Source: an uncultured Clostridia bacterium (GTDB lineage Bacteria > Bacillota > Clostridia > Christensenellales > Aristaeellaceae). Taken from it: 29,791 nucleotides of DNA. Positions 1 through 7,601 of the stretch are shown here, in pieces; within the stretch, counting starts at the first letter, position 1, and each line of letters begins with the position of its first letter. A program made the translations under genes and the position numbers. The notes beneath the pieces are model-generated. The model did not search any database and was not told the DNA's origin. It was given only the letters and a program-made list of their open reading frames with translations. Location of the stretch: contig CANOHT010000030.1 of NCBI GenBank assembly GCA_947565865.1, positions 1-29,791 of the forward strand, given 5' to 3'.

Positions 1-403
1 CGCCGGTGGCACCCGTTGCGCCCGTCGCGCCGGTGGGACCGGCAGGGCCGACAGGGCCGCCCGCGGGGCCGGTGGGACCCGTAGGCCCGGTGGGCCCGGT
101 GGGGCCCTGCATGGGGGACGCCTCCAGGGCGCTCTGCATCTTCGCCTTCAGAAACAGCTGATTCTGGACGGCGGCTTCCAGCATACCGCGTACGCTCTCG
201 TTGGCGGCCAGCACGTCGCTCACTGTCGCGGACGGCCCGCTGAGACCGGGCAGGGTGCCCAGGATATATTGCAGCTTTTCGCCCTCAGCGTTCAGAATAT
301 GGCTGAGACCAAGCTCCTCCATGGCGATGGAGGACAGAATCTGATTCACAGCGTTTTCCCGATCGATCGGCGGATCGACAATGGGAAAGTTAGGCATCGA
401 CAT
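1..403 (-). CDS. Collagen-like spore-surface (exosporium-type) protein, 5' part only
   Basis: The gene runs off the left edge, so only the first 134 codons are present. The start ATG is preceded by AAAGGAGT at a 7-base spacing. Residues 1 to about 100 form a non-repetitive domain (MSMPNFP, then SSIAMEELGLSHILNAEGEK and a region ending QNQLFLKAKMQSALEA). After it begins a collagen-type Gly-X-Y tract of GPT, GPA and GAT triplets, with one single-residue slip in the register (GPAGGPVGP). In Firmicutes such Thr-rich Gly-X-Y proteins (BclA-like) typically form hair-like filaments on the exosporium. A consensus sigma-K promoter lies upstream, which fits late mother-cell expression. The divergent gene at 636 carries the same N-terminal domain, so that domain probably anchors both proteins to a common site. 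Family assignment is firm; spore-surface location is inference. The missing C-terminus prevents any statement on a BclA-type globular head. Confidence 0.85.
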   Translation of the reverse strand, partial: MSMPNFPIVDPPIDRENAVNQILSSIAMEELGLSHILNAEGEKLQYILGTLPGLSGPSATVSDVLAANESVRGMLEAAVQNQLFLKAKMQSALEASPMQGPTGPTGPTGPTGPAGGPVGPAGPTGATGATGATG

Positions 404-476
404 GTTCAAAACTCCTTTCAAGCCGCGCCGTGCCGAAGTAGTGGCCGGCTGCCCCGGCCTTGGCAGGCGCTTGGTT

Positions 477-505
477 TATCGTATGCAAGCAGGTTCCATC
501 AGGTT
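477..505 (-). promoter_or_regulatory. Sigma-K-type promoter of the collagen-like gene
   Basis: Read on the minus strand there is AACC (505-502), 16 bases, then CATACGATA (485-477). This matches the published Bacillus sigma-K pattern mACm-N16-CATAnnnTA at every specified position. No good sigma-A pair was seen. The element sits about 75 bases upstream of the ATG. That spacing leaves a moderate leader ending in the GGAGT ribosome site. Confidence 0.65.
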
Positions 506-539
506 CTAAAATTCGACATTCCCCATGCGAAATTTGTCG

Positions 540-548
540 CATATAATA
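540..548 (+). promoter_or_regulatory. Candidate -10 element of the rightward paralogue
   Basis: CATATAATA fits both the sigma-K/-E -10 form (CATAnnnTA) and a sigma-A TATAAT. No convincing -35 for either class was found 14 to 18 bases upstream, so the sigma class is undecided. It lies about 90 bases before the start codon at 636. Confidence 0.35.
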
Positions 549-635
549 AAATGGCGGCGCCCAAAGCCGCGCCGTACAATGAACGCCATGCGCATGGTAC
601 CTGCCATGCCGGAGCGTTGATGGGAGTCGGAAAAT

Positions 636-1412
636 ATGTCAATGCCTTCTTTTCCGCCCTGCGGGGCGGACATGACAAAAGATGAAGCGCTTACCATGAT
701 TATCGCCTCCATCGCCATGGAGGAACTGGCCTTCAGCCACATTGTGAACGCCGAGGGCGAAAAGCTGCAATATGTTCTGGGAACTCTCCCGGACAGCCCC
801 AAGGTCTGCGCGAGCCCTCAGGAAATTCTCGCGGTGAACAAAAGCGTCAAGGAGCTGCTGGATACCGTGATGCAGAATCAGATGCTTTTGAAGGGCAAGC
901 TGGAAAAAGCGCTGGATGCCGGCGGTCACGCGCCCGCGCCTGCGCCCTGTCCGCCCCAGCCGCCCTGCCATGGGGAGTGCGGCCGGAAAAGCGCCATCCA
1001 GCTGGTCAGTCAATGCGATCATTTTTCCTGGGGTAACGGGTTCCTTATGCCGTGGAAATGCCAGGGGAGGATGGGTCACGGCATCCATTGGGATGAAAGC
1101 GCGCCCGCGCTGGTGCGCCTGGAGCCTCATAAGGCCTATGCGCTGAGCTACACGATCGACGTCTGCGCCCCTCAGTCCGGGGATGGCAGAGGAAGCATCT
1201 TGGTGAATCTGACGCCTGGCGATGCCTTTTCCGGGGCGCTGCCGCTTCATTTTTCATGGAGAGGTCAGGCGGGTGCTCCCATGACCCTGCACGGTTCCGC
1301 CGTGCTTTTCCCGTCGGCCTGTTTGGAGGGCTGCGCCGACCTATCCCTGCTGCTGGATTACTGCGGCTGTCTCTACGTCACCCAGGCCTGCATGAGCATC
1401 GTTGAAATTTAA
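636..1412 (+). CDS. Paralogue of the collagen-like protein without collagen repeats
   Basis: A 258-residue protein. Its first ~100 residues align by eye with the N-terminal domain of the divergent gene at 1-403: both have MSMP near the start, SIAMEEL, NAEGEKLQY, LGTLP and a QNQ..LK helix. Instead of Gly-X-Y repeats it has a short Pro/Cys-rich linker (around residues 94-110, PAPAPCPPQPPCHGECG). A ~140-residue C-terminal region rich in beta-type segments and Cys follows, ending in a YCGCLYVTQACMSIVEI tail. That arrangement suggests a compact beta-sandwich head of the kind seen on exosporium proteins, but no named fold is recognised. GGGAG lies 9 bases before the ATG. Cys-richness is common in spore coat and exosporium proteins that are disulfide cross-linked. 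Spore-surface role is inferred from the paralogue and its promoter. Confidence 0.75.
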   Translation: MSMPSFPPCGADMTKDEALTMIIASIAMEELAFSHIVNAEGEKLQYVLGTLPDSPKVCASPQEILAVNKSVKELLDTVMQNQMLLKGKLEKALDAGGHAPAPAPCPPQPPCHGECGRKSAIQLVSQCDHFSWGNGFLMPWKCQGRMGHGIHWDESAPALVRLEPHKAYALSYTIDVCAPQSGDGRGSILVNLTPGDAFSGALPLHFSWRGQAGAPMTLHGSAVLFPSACLEGCADLSLLLDYCGCLYVTQACMSIVEI

Positions 1413-1415
1413 CGC

Positions 1416-1458
1416 AGCCCCCGAACGCGGCGCATGGCTTGCCGGGCGTTCGGGGGCT
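1416..1458 (+). terminator. Terminator-like hairpin after the paralogue
   Basis: A perfect 13-bp stem (AGCCCCCGAACGC / GCGTTCGGGGGCT) with a 17-base loop begins 3 bases after the stop codon. The T-tract is poor (TTGTCGGTTA), so termination may be incomplete. Confidence 0.65.
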
Positions 1459-1510
1459 TGTCGGTTATCGGCTGAATCGCGGGAGGGTTCAGGGAGAAGC
1501 GGCTTGGCTT

Positions 1511-1553
1511 ATAACAGAAAATTCCCCGGTATTTCATCAATACCGGGGAATTT
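1511..1553 (-). terminator. Terminator of the tRNA-Trp gene
   Basis: A 15-bp inverted repeat (1519-1533 with 1539-1553, loop of 5) directly follows the tRNA on the minus strand. The transcript then continues into TTCTGTTAT. The T-run is short, but stem and position fit intrinsic termination. Confidence 0.7.
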
Positions 1554-1557
1554 CACG

Positions 1558-1628
1558 CAGGGGCAGAAGGATTCGAACCCTCAACAAAGGTTTTGGAGAC
1601 CCACGTGTTACCATTACACCATGCCCCT
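1558..1628 (-). tRNA. tRNA-Trp (anticodon CCA)
   Basis: Folding by eye gives a perfect 7-bp acceptor stem (AGGGGCA / TGCCCCT), discriminator G, a 4-bp D stem (GTGT / ACAC), anticodon loop CTCCAAA with anticodon CCA after the invariant T33, a 4-base variable loop, and a T arm with TTCGAAT. It closely resembles the Bacillus subtilis tRNA-Trp. The 3' CCA is not encoded (CGT follows the discriminator), so it must be added by the nucleotidyltransferase. The outermost anticodon-stem pair (27-43) reads as T-T. No other tRNA adjoins it. Confidence 0.95.
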
Positions 1629-1650
1629 ATGGCTTGCAGCAACAGTTGAT

Positions 1651-1679
1651 ATTATAGTCCATGGTCAGGCCTTTGTCAA
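1651..1679 (-). promoter_or_regulatory. Consensus sigma-A promoter of tRNA-Trp
   Basis: On the minus strand: TTGACA (1679-1674), exactly 17 bases, TATAAT (1656-1651). Both hexamers and the spacing are perfect consensus, as is usual for stable RNA genes. The tRNA 5' end lies about 16 bases beyond the predicted transcription start. Confidence 0.9.
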
Positions 1680-1730
1680 GAGAAAATTACAAATTCCTCG
1701 AATTTCGCGCAGTCAAGCAGCGCCCCCAAT

Positions 1731-1760
1731 AAGAAAACCCCCGCCGTTATGCGGCGGGGG
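1731..1760 (-). terminator. Intrinsic terminator of the ABC exporter operon
   Basis: The minus-strand transcript reads CCCCCGCCG, a 5-base loop, CGGCGGGGG, then TTTTCTT. The 9-bp all-GC stem plus T-tract lies just past the stop codon of the second ABC gene. Confidence 0.9.
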
Positions 1761-1766
1761 AGGGCG

Positions 1767-3689
1767 TTACGCGCTGATGGCGTTGCCGGTATACAGCTGG
1801 TAATATTTCCCCTTGAGGGCGATCAGCTCGTCATGGGTGCCGCGCTCGATAATGCGGCCCTGCTCCAGCACCATGATGCAGTCGGCGTTGCGCACCGTGG
1901 ACAGCCGGTGGGCGATGACGAAGGTGGTACGCCCCTTCATCAGGGCGTCCATGCCGCGCTGCACCAGGGTCTCGGTGCGGGTGTCGATGGAGGAGGTGGC
2001 CTCGTCCAGGATCAGCGCGGGCGGATCGGCCACGGCGGCCCTGGCGATGGCGAGGAGCTGCCGCTGGCCCTGGGAGAGGTTCGCGCCGTCGCCGGTGAGC
2101 TGGGTATGGTAGCCGTCCTCCAGGCGGCGGATGAAGCCGTCGGCGTTGGCCAGCTTGGCGGCGGCGATGCACTCCTCGTCCGTGGCGTCCAGTCGGCCGT
2201 AGCGGATGTTGTCCAGCACGGTGCCGGTGAACAGGTGAGTATCCTGCAGCACCATGCCCAGGGAACGGCGGAGATCGGCCTTGCGGATCTTATTGATGTT
2301 GATGTCGTCGTAGCGGATCTTGCCGTCCTGGATGTCGTAGAAGCGGTTGATGAGGTTGGTGATGGTGGTCTTGCCCGCGCCCGTGCCGCCCACAAAGGCG
2401 ATCTTCTGCCCGGGCATGGCGTACATGCTGATGTTGTGGAGGATGGTCTTCTCCTCCGTGTAGCCGAAGTCCACGTCGTTGAAGGTGACGCCGCCCTCCA
2501 CCTTGTGGTAGGTGACGGTGCCGTCCGCCTGGTGCGGATGCTTCCAGGCCCACAGCCCTGTGCGACGGTCGGTTTCCGTCAGAGTGCCGTCGGGCTGCTC
2601 GATGGCGTTGACCAGCTCCACATAGCCGTCATCCTGCTCGGGCTCGGCGTCCATCATGTCAAACACACGGGACGCGCCGGCCATGGCCATGATGATGCCG
2701 TTGAACTGCTGCATGATCTGCGTGATGGGCTGGGTGAAGTTCTTGCTCAGGGTCAGGTAGGCCACCAGCGCGCCCAGGGTCAGGCCGCCGACGCCGCCCA
2801 GGGCCAGCAGCGCGCCGCCCACGGAGCAAAGCACATAGCTCAGGTGTCCCAGATTGTTGTTCACAGGGCCCATGACGTTGCTGAAGGTATTGGCGCTGCA
2901 GGCGCTGCTGCGAAGCTCCTCGTTGATCTCCCGGAAGGCTTCGAGGTTCTTCTCCTCATGGCAGAAGACCTTGACCACCTTCTGGCCGGTCATCATTTCT
3001 TCAATGTAGCCGTTGGTGCGGCCCAGGTTCTGCTGCTGCTGGATGAAATATTTGCCCGCCTTGCCGGACAGCTTACCCGCGGTGAACATCATCAGCACCA
3101 CCATCGCCACGGACAGGATGGTGAGAATGGGACTCATGCGGATCATGCTGACGAAGGTGATAACGACGGTAACGACGGAGCTGAGCAGCTGGGGAATGGT
3201 GCCGCCGATGAGCTGGCGAAGGGTGTCGATGTCGTTGGTGTAGACGGACATGATGTCGCCGTGGGCATGGGTATCAAAGTACTTGATGGGCAGGGCTTCC
3301 ATGCAGGCGAACAGTTCCGTGCGCATATTGCACATGGTATTCTGGCTGATGACGGCCATGGTGCGGTTGGAAACATAGCTGGTGACGATGCCCACGCTGA
3401 GGATCAGCGCCAGGCGAAGCAGCGCGTACCCCAGGGGCCCGAAGTCCGCCGCGCCCCCGGCCTGGACGGTGGACAGCATGGGCAGGATGTAATCGTCAAT
3501 GAGCACTTGCATGAACAGCGTAGCCTGGATGGTGCACAGGGAAGTGACCAGGATGCAGACCATCACCAGCGCAAAATGGAGCTTGTAGCGGCTGAGCATG
3601 TAGCGCATGATGCGGCCCAGGTTCTTCCATTGGCCTTTCATGCTGCCGGGGGCCATGCCGCCGCGGCGGCCGTGAGGAGGTCTCATCAT
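1767..3689 (-). CDS. ABC exporter half-transporter, catalytic subunit of a heterodimer
   Basis: A 640-residue membrane exporter half with an N-terminal six-helix type IV transmembrane domain (about residues 35-340) and a C-terminal nucleotide-binding domain (about 400-635). Walker A is GGTGAGKTT (434-442), Walker B with catalytic Glu is ALILDEATS (D562, E563), and the switch His is in IAHRLS (H594). The signature is LSQGQ (538-542), not LSGGQ. A ~50-residue insert (about 350-398) between the two domains is typical of the larger member of YheH/BmrD-like pairs. It starts 2 bases after the stop of the partner gene at 3692, so the two are co-translated. Together they should pump a drug or peptide outward; the substrate is unknown. 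Two ATGs in a row open the frame, and either could be used. Confidence 0.92.
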   Translation of the reverse strand: MMRPPHGRRGGMAPGSMKGQWKNLGRIMRYMLSRYKLHFALVMVCILVTSLCTIQATLFMQVLIDDYILPMLSTVQAGGAADFGPLGYALLRLALILSVGIVTSYVSNRTMAVISQNTMCNMRTELFACMEALPIKYFDTHAHGDIMSVYTNDIDTLRQLIGGTIPQLLSSVVTVVITFVSMIRMSPILTILSVAMVVLMMFTAGKLSGKAGKYFIQQQQNLGRTNGYIEEMMTGQKVVKVFCHEEKNLEAFREINEELRSSACSANTFSNVMGPVNNNLGHLSYVLCSVGGALLALGGVGGLTLGALVAYLTLSKNFTQPITQIMQQFNGIIMAMAGASRVFDMMDAEPEQDDGYVELVNAIEQPDGTLTETDRRTGLWAWKHPHQADGTVTYHKVEGGVTFNDVDFGYTEEKTILHNISMYAMPGQKIAFVGGTGAGKTTITNLINRFYDIQDGKIRYDDININKIRKADLRRSLGMVLQDTHLFTGTVLDNIRYGRLDATDEECIAAAKLANADGFIRRLEDGYHTQLTGDGANLSQGQRQLLAIARAAVADPPALILDEATSSIDTRTETLVQRGMDALMKGRTTFVIAHRLSTVRNADCIMVLEQGRIIERGTHDELIALKGKYYQLYTGNAISA

Positions 3690-3691
3690 AG

Positions 3692-5479
3692 TTACTCACC
3701 GTCCTTTCCGTCCGCCAGGGAGGCTTCATCGAAGTCGCCGCTGCCGCCCTGCTGGGTCTCGTAGATTTCACGGTAAATGTCGCTGCTCTTCAGCAGTCCC
3801 TCGTGGGTGTCGAAGCCGGAAACCGCGCCGTCATCCATGACGAGGATGCGGTCGGCGTCCTGCACGGAGGAAACGCGCTGGGAAATGATGATTTTCGTGA
3901 CGCCGGGGATATGCTGGCGGAAGGCGCGGCGAATTTTAGCGTCGGTGGCGGTATCCACGGCGGAGGTGGAATCGTCCAGGATCAGCACCTTGGGTGCCTT
4001 CAGCAGGGCCCGGGCGATGCACAGGCGCTGCTTCTGTCCGCCGGAAACGTTGGCGCCGCCCTGTTCGATGCGGGTATGGTAGCCCTCGGGCAGACGCTGA
4101 ATGAACTCGTCTGCGCAGGCGGCCACACAGGCCTGCCGGCATTCCTCCTCCGTGGCGTCCTCCTTGCCCCAGCGCAGGTTATCCAGGATGGTGCCGGTGA
4201 ACAGTACGTTCTTTTGCAGCACCACAGCCACCTGGTTGCGCAGTGCTTCCATGTCGTAGCGGCGGACGTCCAGCCCGCCCACGGAGACGCTGCCGCTGTC
4301 CACGTCGTATAGGCGGGAAATCAGGCTGACGAGCGTCGATTTGCCGCAGCCCGTGCCGCCGATGACGCCAATGGTCTCCCCGGAATGAATATGCAGCTCG
4401 ATGTCACGCAGGGTAGGCTTTTCACTGTTCTTATAATATGAAAAGGAAACGTTGCAAAAGTCGATGCTGCCGTCCTTCACCTGCGTCGCGGGCGCTTGGG
4501 GATCGGTGAGGTCAGGCTTTTCCTCCAGCACCTCGGCAATGCGCTTGCCGCTGGCGATGGACATGGTCAGCATAACGAAAATCATGGACAGCATCATCAG
4601 GCTCATCAGTGTGCTCATCACATAGCTGAACAGGCTGGTCAATTCACCCGTGGTCAGGGTGCCCGCCACAATGAAGTGCGCGCCGAACCAGCTGATGGCG
4701 ATGATGCACCCGTACACCACCAGCATCATGATGGGGCTGTTGAGAGCCATGATGCTCTCCGCCTTCACGAAGAGGTTGCACAGATTCACGGCCGCCTTGG
4801 AGAACTTGCCGTTTTCATAGCCCTCCCGGACGAAGGCCTTCACCACGCGGATGGCGGAGACGTTCTCCTGCACGGAGGCGTTGAGGTCGTCATACTTTTC
4901 AAAAACCTGCTTGAAAATCCTTGATACCCGGCTGATGAGCAGGGCAAGGGCCAGGGCCAGCAGCACCAGCGCCCCAAGGAAGACCACGGAAATCTGGGCG
5001 TTGATGAAGAAGCACATGAACATGGAGCACAGCAGCGTCAGCGGCGCGCGCACGGCGATGCGGGTGCACATCTGATAGGCGTTCTGCACGTTGGTAACAT
5101 CGGTGGTCATGCGGGTGACCAGGCCGGCGGTGGAGAACTTGTCAATGTTGGAGAAGGAGAAGGTCTGAATGTTGGCAAACATGGCGTCCCGGAGATTGGC
5201 GGCAAAGCCCGTGGAGGCCGTGGCGGCAAACTTGCCCGCCAGTACGCCGAACAGCAGGCTCATGAGCGCCAGGGCAACCATGATCGCGCCGTAGAACAGC
5301 ACCTGGCTGATGTCCCCGGCAGTGATGCCCCGGTCGATGATGGCGGCGGTGACATAAGGGATCAGCACCTCCATAACAACCTCCAGGGTGACGAAGAGGG
5401 GCGTGAGGAGCGACGGTTTTTTGTACTGCTTCACTTGCCGCCCCAGGGTTTTGATGGTGGACAAGGCCGATGGCGTCAT
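3692..5479 (-). CDS. ABC exporter half-transporter, degenerate-site subunit of a heterodimer
   Basis: A 595-residue half-exporter with a transmembrane domain (about 25-315) and nucleotide-binding domain (about 337-575). Walker A GGTGCGKST (374-382) and signature VSGGQ (478-482) are intact. The catalytic Glu after Walker B is Asp (LILDD, D503) and the switch His is Gln (ISQRVS, Q534). It therefore supplies the weak ATP site and the good signature motif, as in the BmrC/BmrD and TM287/288 type of heterodimer. It is the first of the two transporter genes, 79 bases downstream of the MarR-type gene, with AAGGATG about 10 bases before the ATG. Function as multidrug or peptide exporter is inferred from family and regulator; the substrate is not visible. 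Confidence 0.92.
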   Translation of the reverse strand: MTPSALSTIKTLGRQVKQYKKPSLLTPLFVTLEVVMEVLIPYVTAAIIDRGITAGDISQVLFYGAIMVALALMSLLFGVLAGKFAATASTGFAANLRDAMFANIQTFSFSNIDKFSTAGLVTRMTTDVTNVQNAYQMCTRIAVRAPLTLLCSMFMCFFINAQISVVFLGALVLLALALALLISRVSRIFKQVFEKYDDLNASVQENVSAIRVVKAFVREGYENGKFSKAAVNLCNLFVKAESIMALNSPIMMLVVYGCIIAISWFGAHFIVAGTLTTGELTSLFSYVMSTLMSLMMLSMIFVMLTMSIASGKRIAEVLEEKPDLTDPQAPATQVKDGSIDFCNVSFSYYKNSEKPTLRDIELHIHSGETIGVIGGTGCGKSTLVSLISRLYDVDSGSVSVGGLDVRRYDMEALRNQVAVVLQKNVLFTGTILDNLRWGKEDATEEECRQACVAACADEFIQRLPEGYHTRIEQGGANVSGGQKQRLCIARALLKAPKVLILDDSTSAVDTATDAKIRRAFRQHIPGVTKIIISQRVSSVQDADRILVMDDGAVSGFDTHEGLLKSSDIYREIYETQQGGSGDFDEASLADGKDGE

Positions 5480-5558
5480 AGGCTGCGTTCATCCTTTCTG
5501 TAAGCATCGTTCCAAAGTAAAATAAAAGCACGCTGTCGAATATGGGAAAAAAAGAACG

Positions 5559-5984
5559 TTATCGGACAGCCTGGTAAACCTTTTGCAGGAGGTCAAGGAA
5601 GATCTGCCGCTCGATCCCGGTCAATCCGGAGACGAGACGGTTTTCCGTTGCCAGGATGGCGTCGTGGCTGGCCTGGCATACGTTTCGGCCCGCCTCTGTG
5701 AGCTGAACATGCTTGATCCGGCGATCCTGGGCGTCGGTAAAGCTGACGATCAGCCCTTTGCTTTCCAGGCGAACGGCGATGCCTGCCATGGTGGATTGCG
5801 CCACGCCGAACAGGTTTTCCAGCTGCTTAAGGGAAGCGCACTGGGTTTCCCTGTGGAACAAGGCCATCAGAAAGCGGCTCTGGGAATGCGTCAGATTGTG
5901 CCGCTCCAAATTGCGGTTGATGTCCTTGTCCATGTAATCGCTGATCTGCTTGATATACATGCCGTAGCCGTGGGCCGGTTCCAT
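5559..5984 (-). CDS. MarR-family transcriptional regulator
   Basis: A 141-residue winged-helix protein. The recognition-helix region reads LKQLENLFGVAQSTMAGIAVRLESKG and the wing carries the family motif DAQDRRIKHVQLTEAG. MarR proteins act as dimers that repress a nearby operon until a ligand binds. Its position as first gene before an ABC exporter pair suggests it controls the pump and itself. The start at 5984 is chosen because GGAGG ends 6 bases upstream (GGAGGTACACC before the ATG); an ATG 18 bases further upstream lacks a ribosome site. A strong sigma-A promoter lies about 40 bases upstream. Confidence 0.92.
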   Translation of the reverse strand: MEPAHGYGMYIKQISDYMDKDINRNLERHNLTHSQSRFLMALFHRETQCASLKQLENLFGVAQSTMAGIAVRLESKGLIVSFTDAQDRRIKHVQLTEAGRNVCQASHDAILATENRLVSGLTGIERQIFLDLLQKVYQAVR

Positions 5985-6025
5985 GGTGTACCTCCACTGC
6001 AAAGAAATGGGCGCCGATGCAGGAT

Positions 6026-6054
6026 AGTATAAAGGTGCCTTGTCGTTTTGTCAA
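6026..6054 (-). promoter_or_regulatory. Sigma-A promoter of the marR-ABC operon, with possible operator
   Basis: On the minus strand: TTGACA (6054-6049), 17 bases, TATACT (6031-6026). The spacer contains an imperfect palindrome AAGG-CA-CCTT (6041-6032). That position is where a MarR dimer would block RNA polymerase. The promoter call is strong; the operator is inference. Confidence 0.85.
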
Positions 6055-6090
6055 TAGCATGCTTTTGAATAAAGTGTGAACAATGCGCAT

Positions 6091-6127
6091 GAAAGCGGCT
6101 TCCCGAACAGCAAATCCGGGAAGCCGC
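6091..6127 (-). terminator. Terminator of the vanW-to-secreted-protein operon
   Basis: An 11-bp perfect stem (6095-6105 with 6117-6127, GCGGCTTCCCG) lies 17 bases past the stop of the last gene. The minus-strand T-tract is short (CTTTCAT). It separates this operon from the marR promoter. Confidence 0.75.
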
Positions 6128-6143
6128 CTTTGTTGTCAACGCA

Positions 6144-7577
6144 TCACTCGTCGTATTCCAGGACGCCTTCCTCGTCCCAGTCGCCTTCGTCCAGGCCGTC
6201 GTCATCCCACACGTCTTCCTCCAGGCCGCTCATGGGGGAGGCGAGCATGTCCAGAATGCCGGTATCCGTCACCAGGTCCATCAGGCTTTGGCAGGCTGAG
6301 GCGGGCGCGTGAACCACCAGGGGCAGAAGGCCCGATGCCAGGGGCCGGGCCACATTGCGCACCAGTTCGGCCAGGGAGGCGTCGCTGAGGGAGTACAGCT
6401 CCACGCCGGTAAAGTCGGCGGCGGTGTAATCCAGCGGCGTTACAGGCGCCACGGCCACGGCGGTGCCGGTCAGGGCCAGCATAATCTCCCCTGTGGCGGC
6501 GTCCAGCTGGCGCAGGGCAAATTCGCCGCCCTGGCCTTCGCCCTCCAGGCGCATGTGGAAGCCGTCAGGCACAGCCTCGCCGGTGATATCCCAGGTCAGG
6601 TCGAAGGGCGCGGCGATGGGCAGCGCGGTGGGCAGACCGTCGGCGGACAGCCGCCAGTCCAGGATGCTGCTGTCCTCCTGGGTGACAGTCAGGCGGAGGT
6701 CGGCGTCCATGACAGCCCCCTGTTCCCTCAGGGCGCAGAAGCCGGACAGAGCGTAGCCCTCCGGCGTGGCGGGCAGGGAGACCGAGAGGGTGGTCCAACC
6801 ATCCTTGACCCGGCGGGTAAACAGGGTGTATGCGCCGGTGGTCCATGTTTCCTTGTCGCCGTCCACCGTGATGGTCAGGCCGTCCTCGGCCAGAAAGCTG
6901 TCCCACCAGTCCGCCAGTCCGGCCAGCGCGTCGGTGATGGCGTCATCATAGCCCGCTTCCAGGCCCACAGCGTAAATCCAGTAGATCAGGGAGCGGTCGT
7001 CCTCCGCCACGGCGGAGAGCTGCTCAGCCAGGGCGAGCAGGGCTTCACGGTCAATCACCCGGCTGCCCTGCTGCGCGAAAAGCACCGGCTCCCACGTCCA
7101 CCGCAGGGCCTGGAAGGCGTCCTTATGGATATAAGGCGAGAGGAACAGCGCCACCCGCTGCAGCGGTATGCCCAGGTGGAAGTACACCTTGGCGGCGAAT
7201 TCCAGGGTGGCTTGCATGTTCATGTAAACCTGCTGCTCGCCCAGCAGGCTGGAGCCAATGCCCCAGAGGGCGTCAAAGCCGTACAGATGGAAGCTGGTGC
7301 GGGTCTCCTCCGCCTGATCCAGCAGCAGATCGACGTTCAGATCCATGCTGTCGGCGTCATATTCCAGCACACCCTCCAAGCGCAGCATAGCCGCCAGCTC
7401 GGCCAGTCCCTTCATCAGCGCCTGATCCTTGGCGGGATAATGCTCGGGGAAAAGCTCGCCCTCCAGGGTGAAGCGGATGCCTTGTCCTTCCCGGGCGGTT
7501 TCCGCCAAGGCGAGGGCGGGCGTCAGCAGGCACAGGCAGAGCGCCAGGGCCAGGGCACGTTTGAGAATCTTTGTCAT
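6144..7577 (-). CDS. Secreted protein of unknown function with acidic tail
   Basis: 477 residues. A clear signal peptide (basic MTKILKR, hydrophobic stretch, cleavage likely after ALALA near residue 25) sends it out of the cell. No lipobox Cys, cell-wall anchor or second membrane span is seen. The body alternates helix-rich segments (about 45-230) with beta-type segments rich in Thr/Leu (about 235-390), and the last ~30 residues are almost all Asp, Glu, Trp and Gly. I do not recognise the family. It is the last gene of an operon of cell-envelope genes, 24 bases after the pyrophosphatase gene, with GGAGGT 4 bases before its ATG. The acidic tail could bind cations or a basic wall polymer; that is speculation. 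Confidence 0.75.
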   Translation of the reverse strand: MTKILKRALALALCLCLLTPALALAETAREGQGIRFTLEGELFPEHYPAKDQALMKGLAELAAMLRLEGVLEYDADSMDLNVDLLLDQAEETRTSFHLYGFDALWGIGSSLLGEQQVYMNMQATLEFAAKVYFHLGIPLQRVALFLSPYIHKDAFQALRWTWEPVLFAQQGSRVIDREALLALAEQLSAVAEDDRSLIYWIYAVGLEAGYDDAITDALAGLADWWDSFLAEDGLTITVDGDKETWTTGAYTLFTRRVKDGWTTLSVSLPATPEGYALSGFCALREQGAVMDADLRLTVTQEDSSILDWRLSADGLPTALPIAAPFDLTWDITGEAVPDGFHMRLEGEGQGGEFALRQLDAATGEIMLALTGTAVAVAPVTPLDYTAADFTGVELYSLSDASLAELVRNVARPLASGLLPLVVHAPASACQSLMDLVTDTGILDMLASPMSGLEEDVWDDDGLDEGDWDEEGVLEYDE

Positions 7578-7601
7578 GCTTACCTCCGTTGTCGGCAGGC
7601 G

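Noticed and set aside
1749..3764. Long plus-strand open frame opposite the ABC exporter gene
   Set aside because: Its translation is His/Gly/Val-Asp-rich, typical of the antisense of GC-rich coding DNA, while the minus strand has full ABC motifs, ribosome sites and a terminator.
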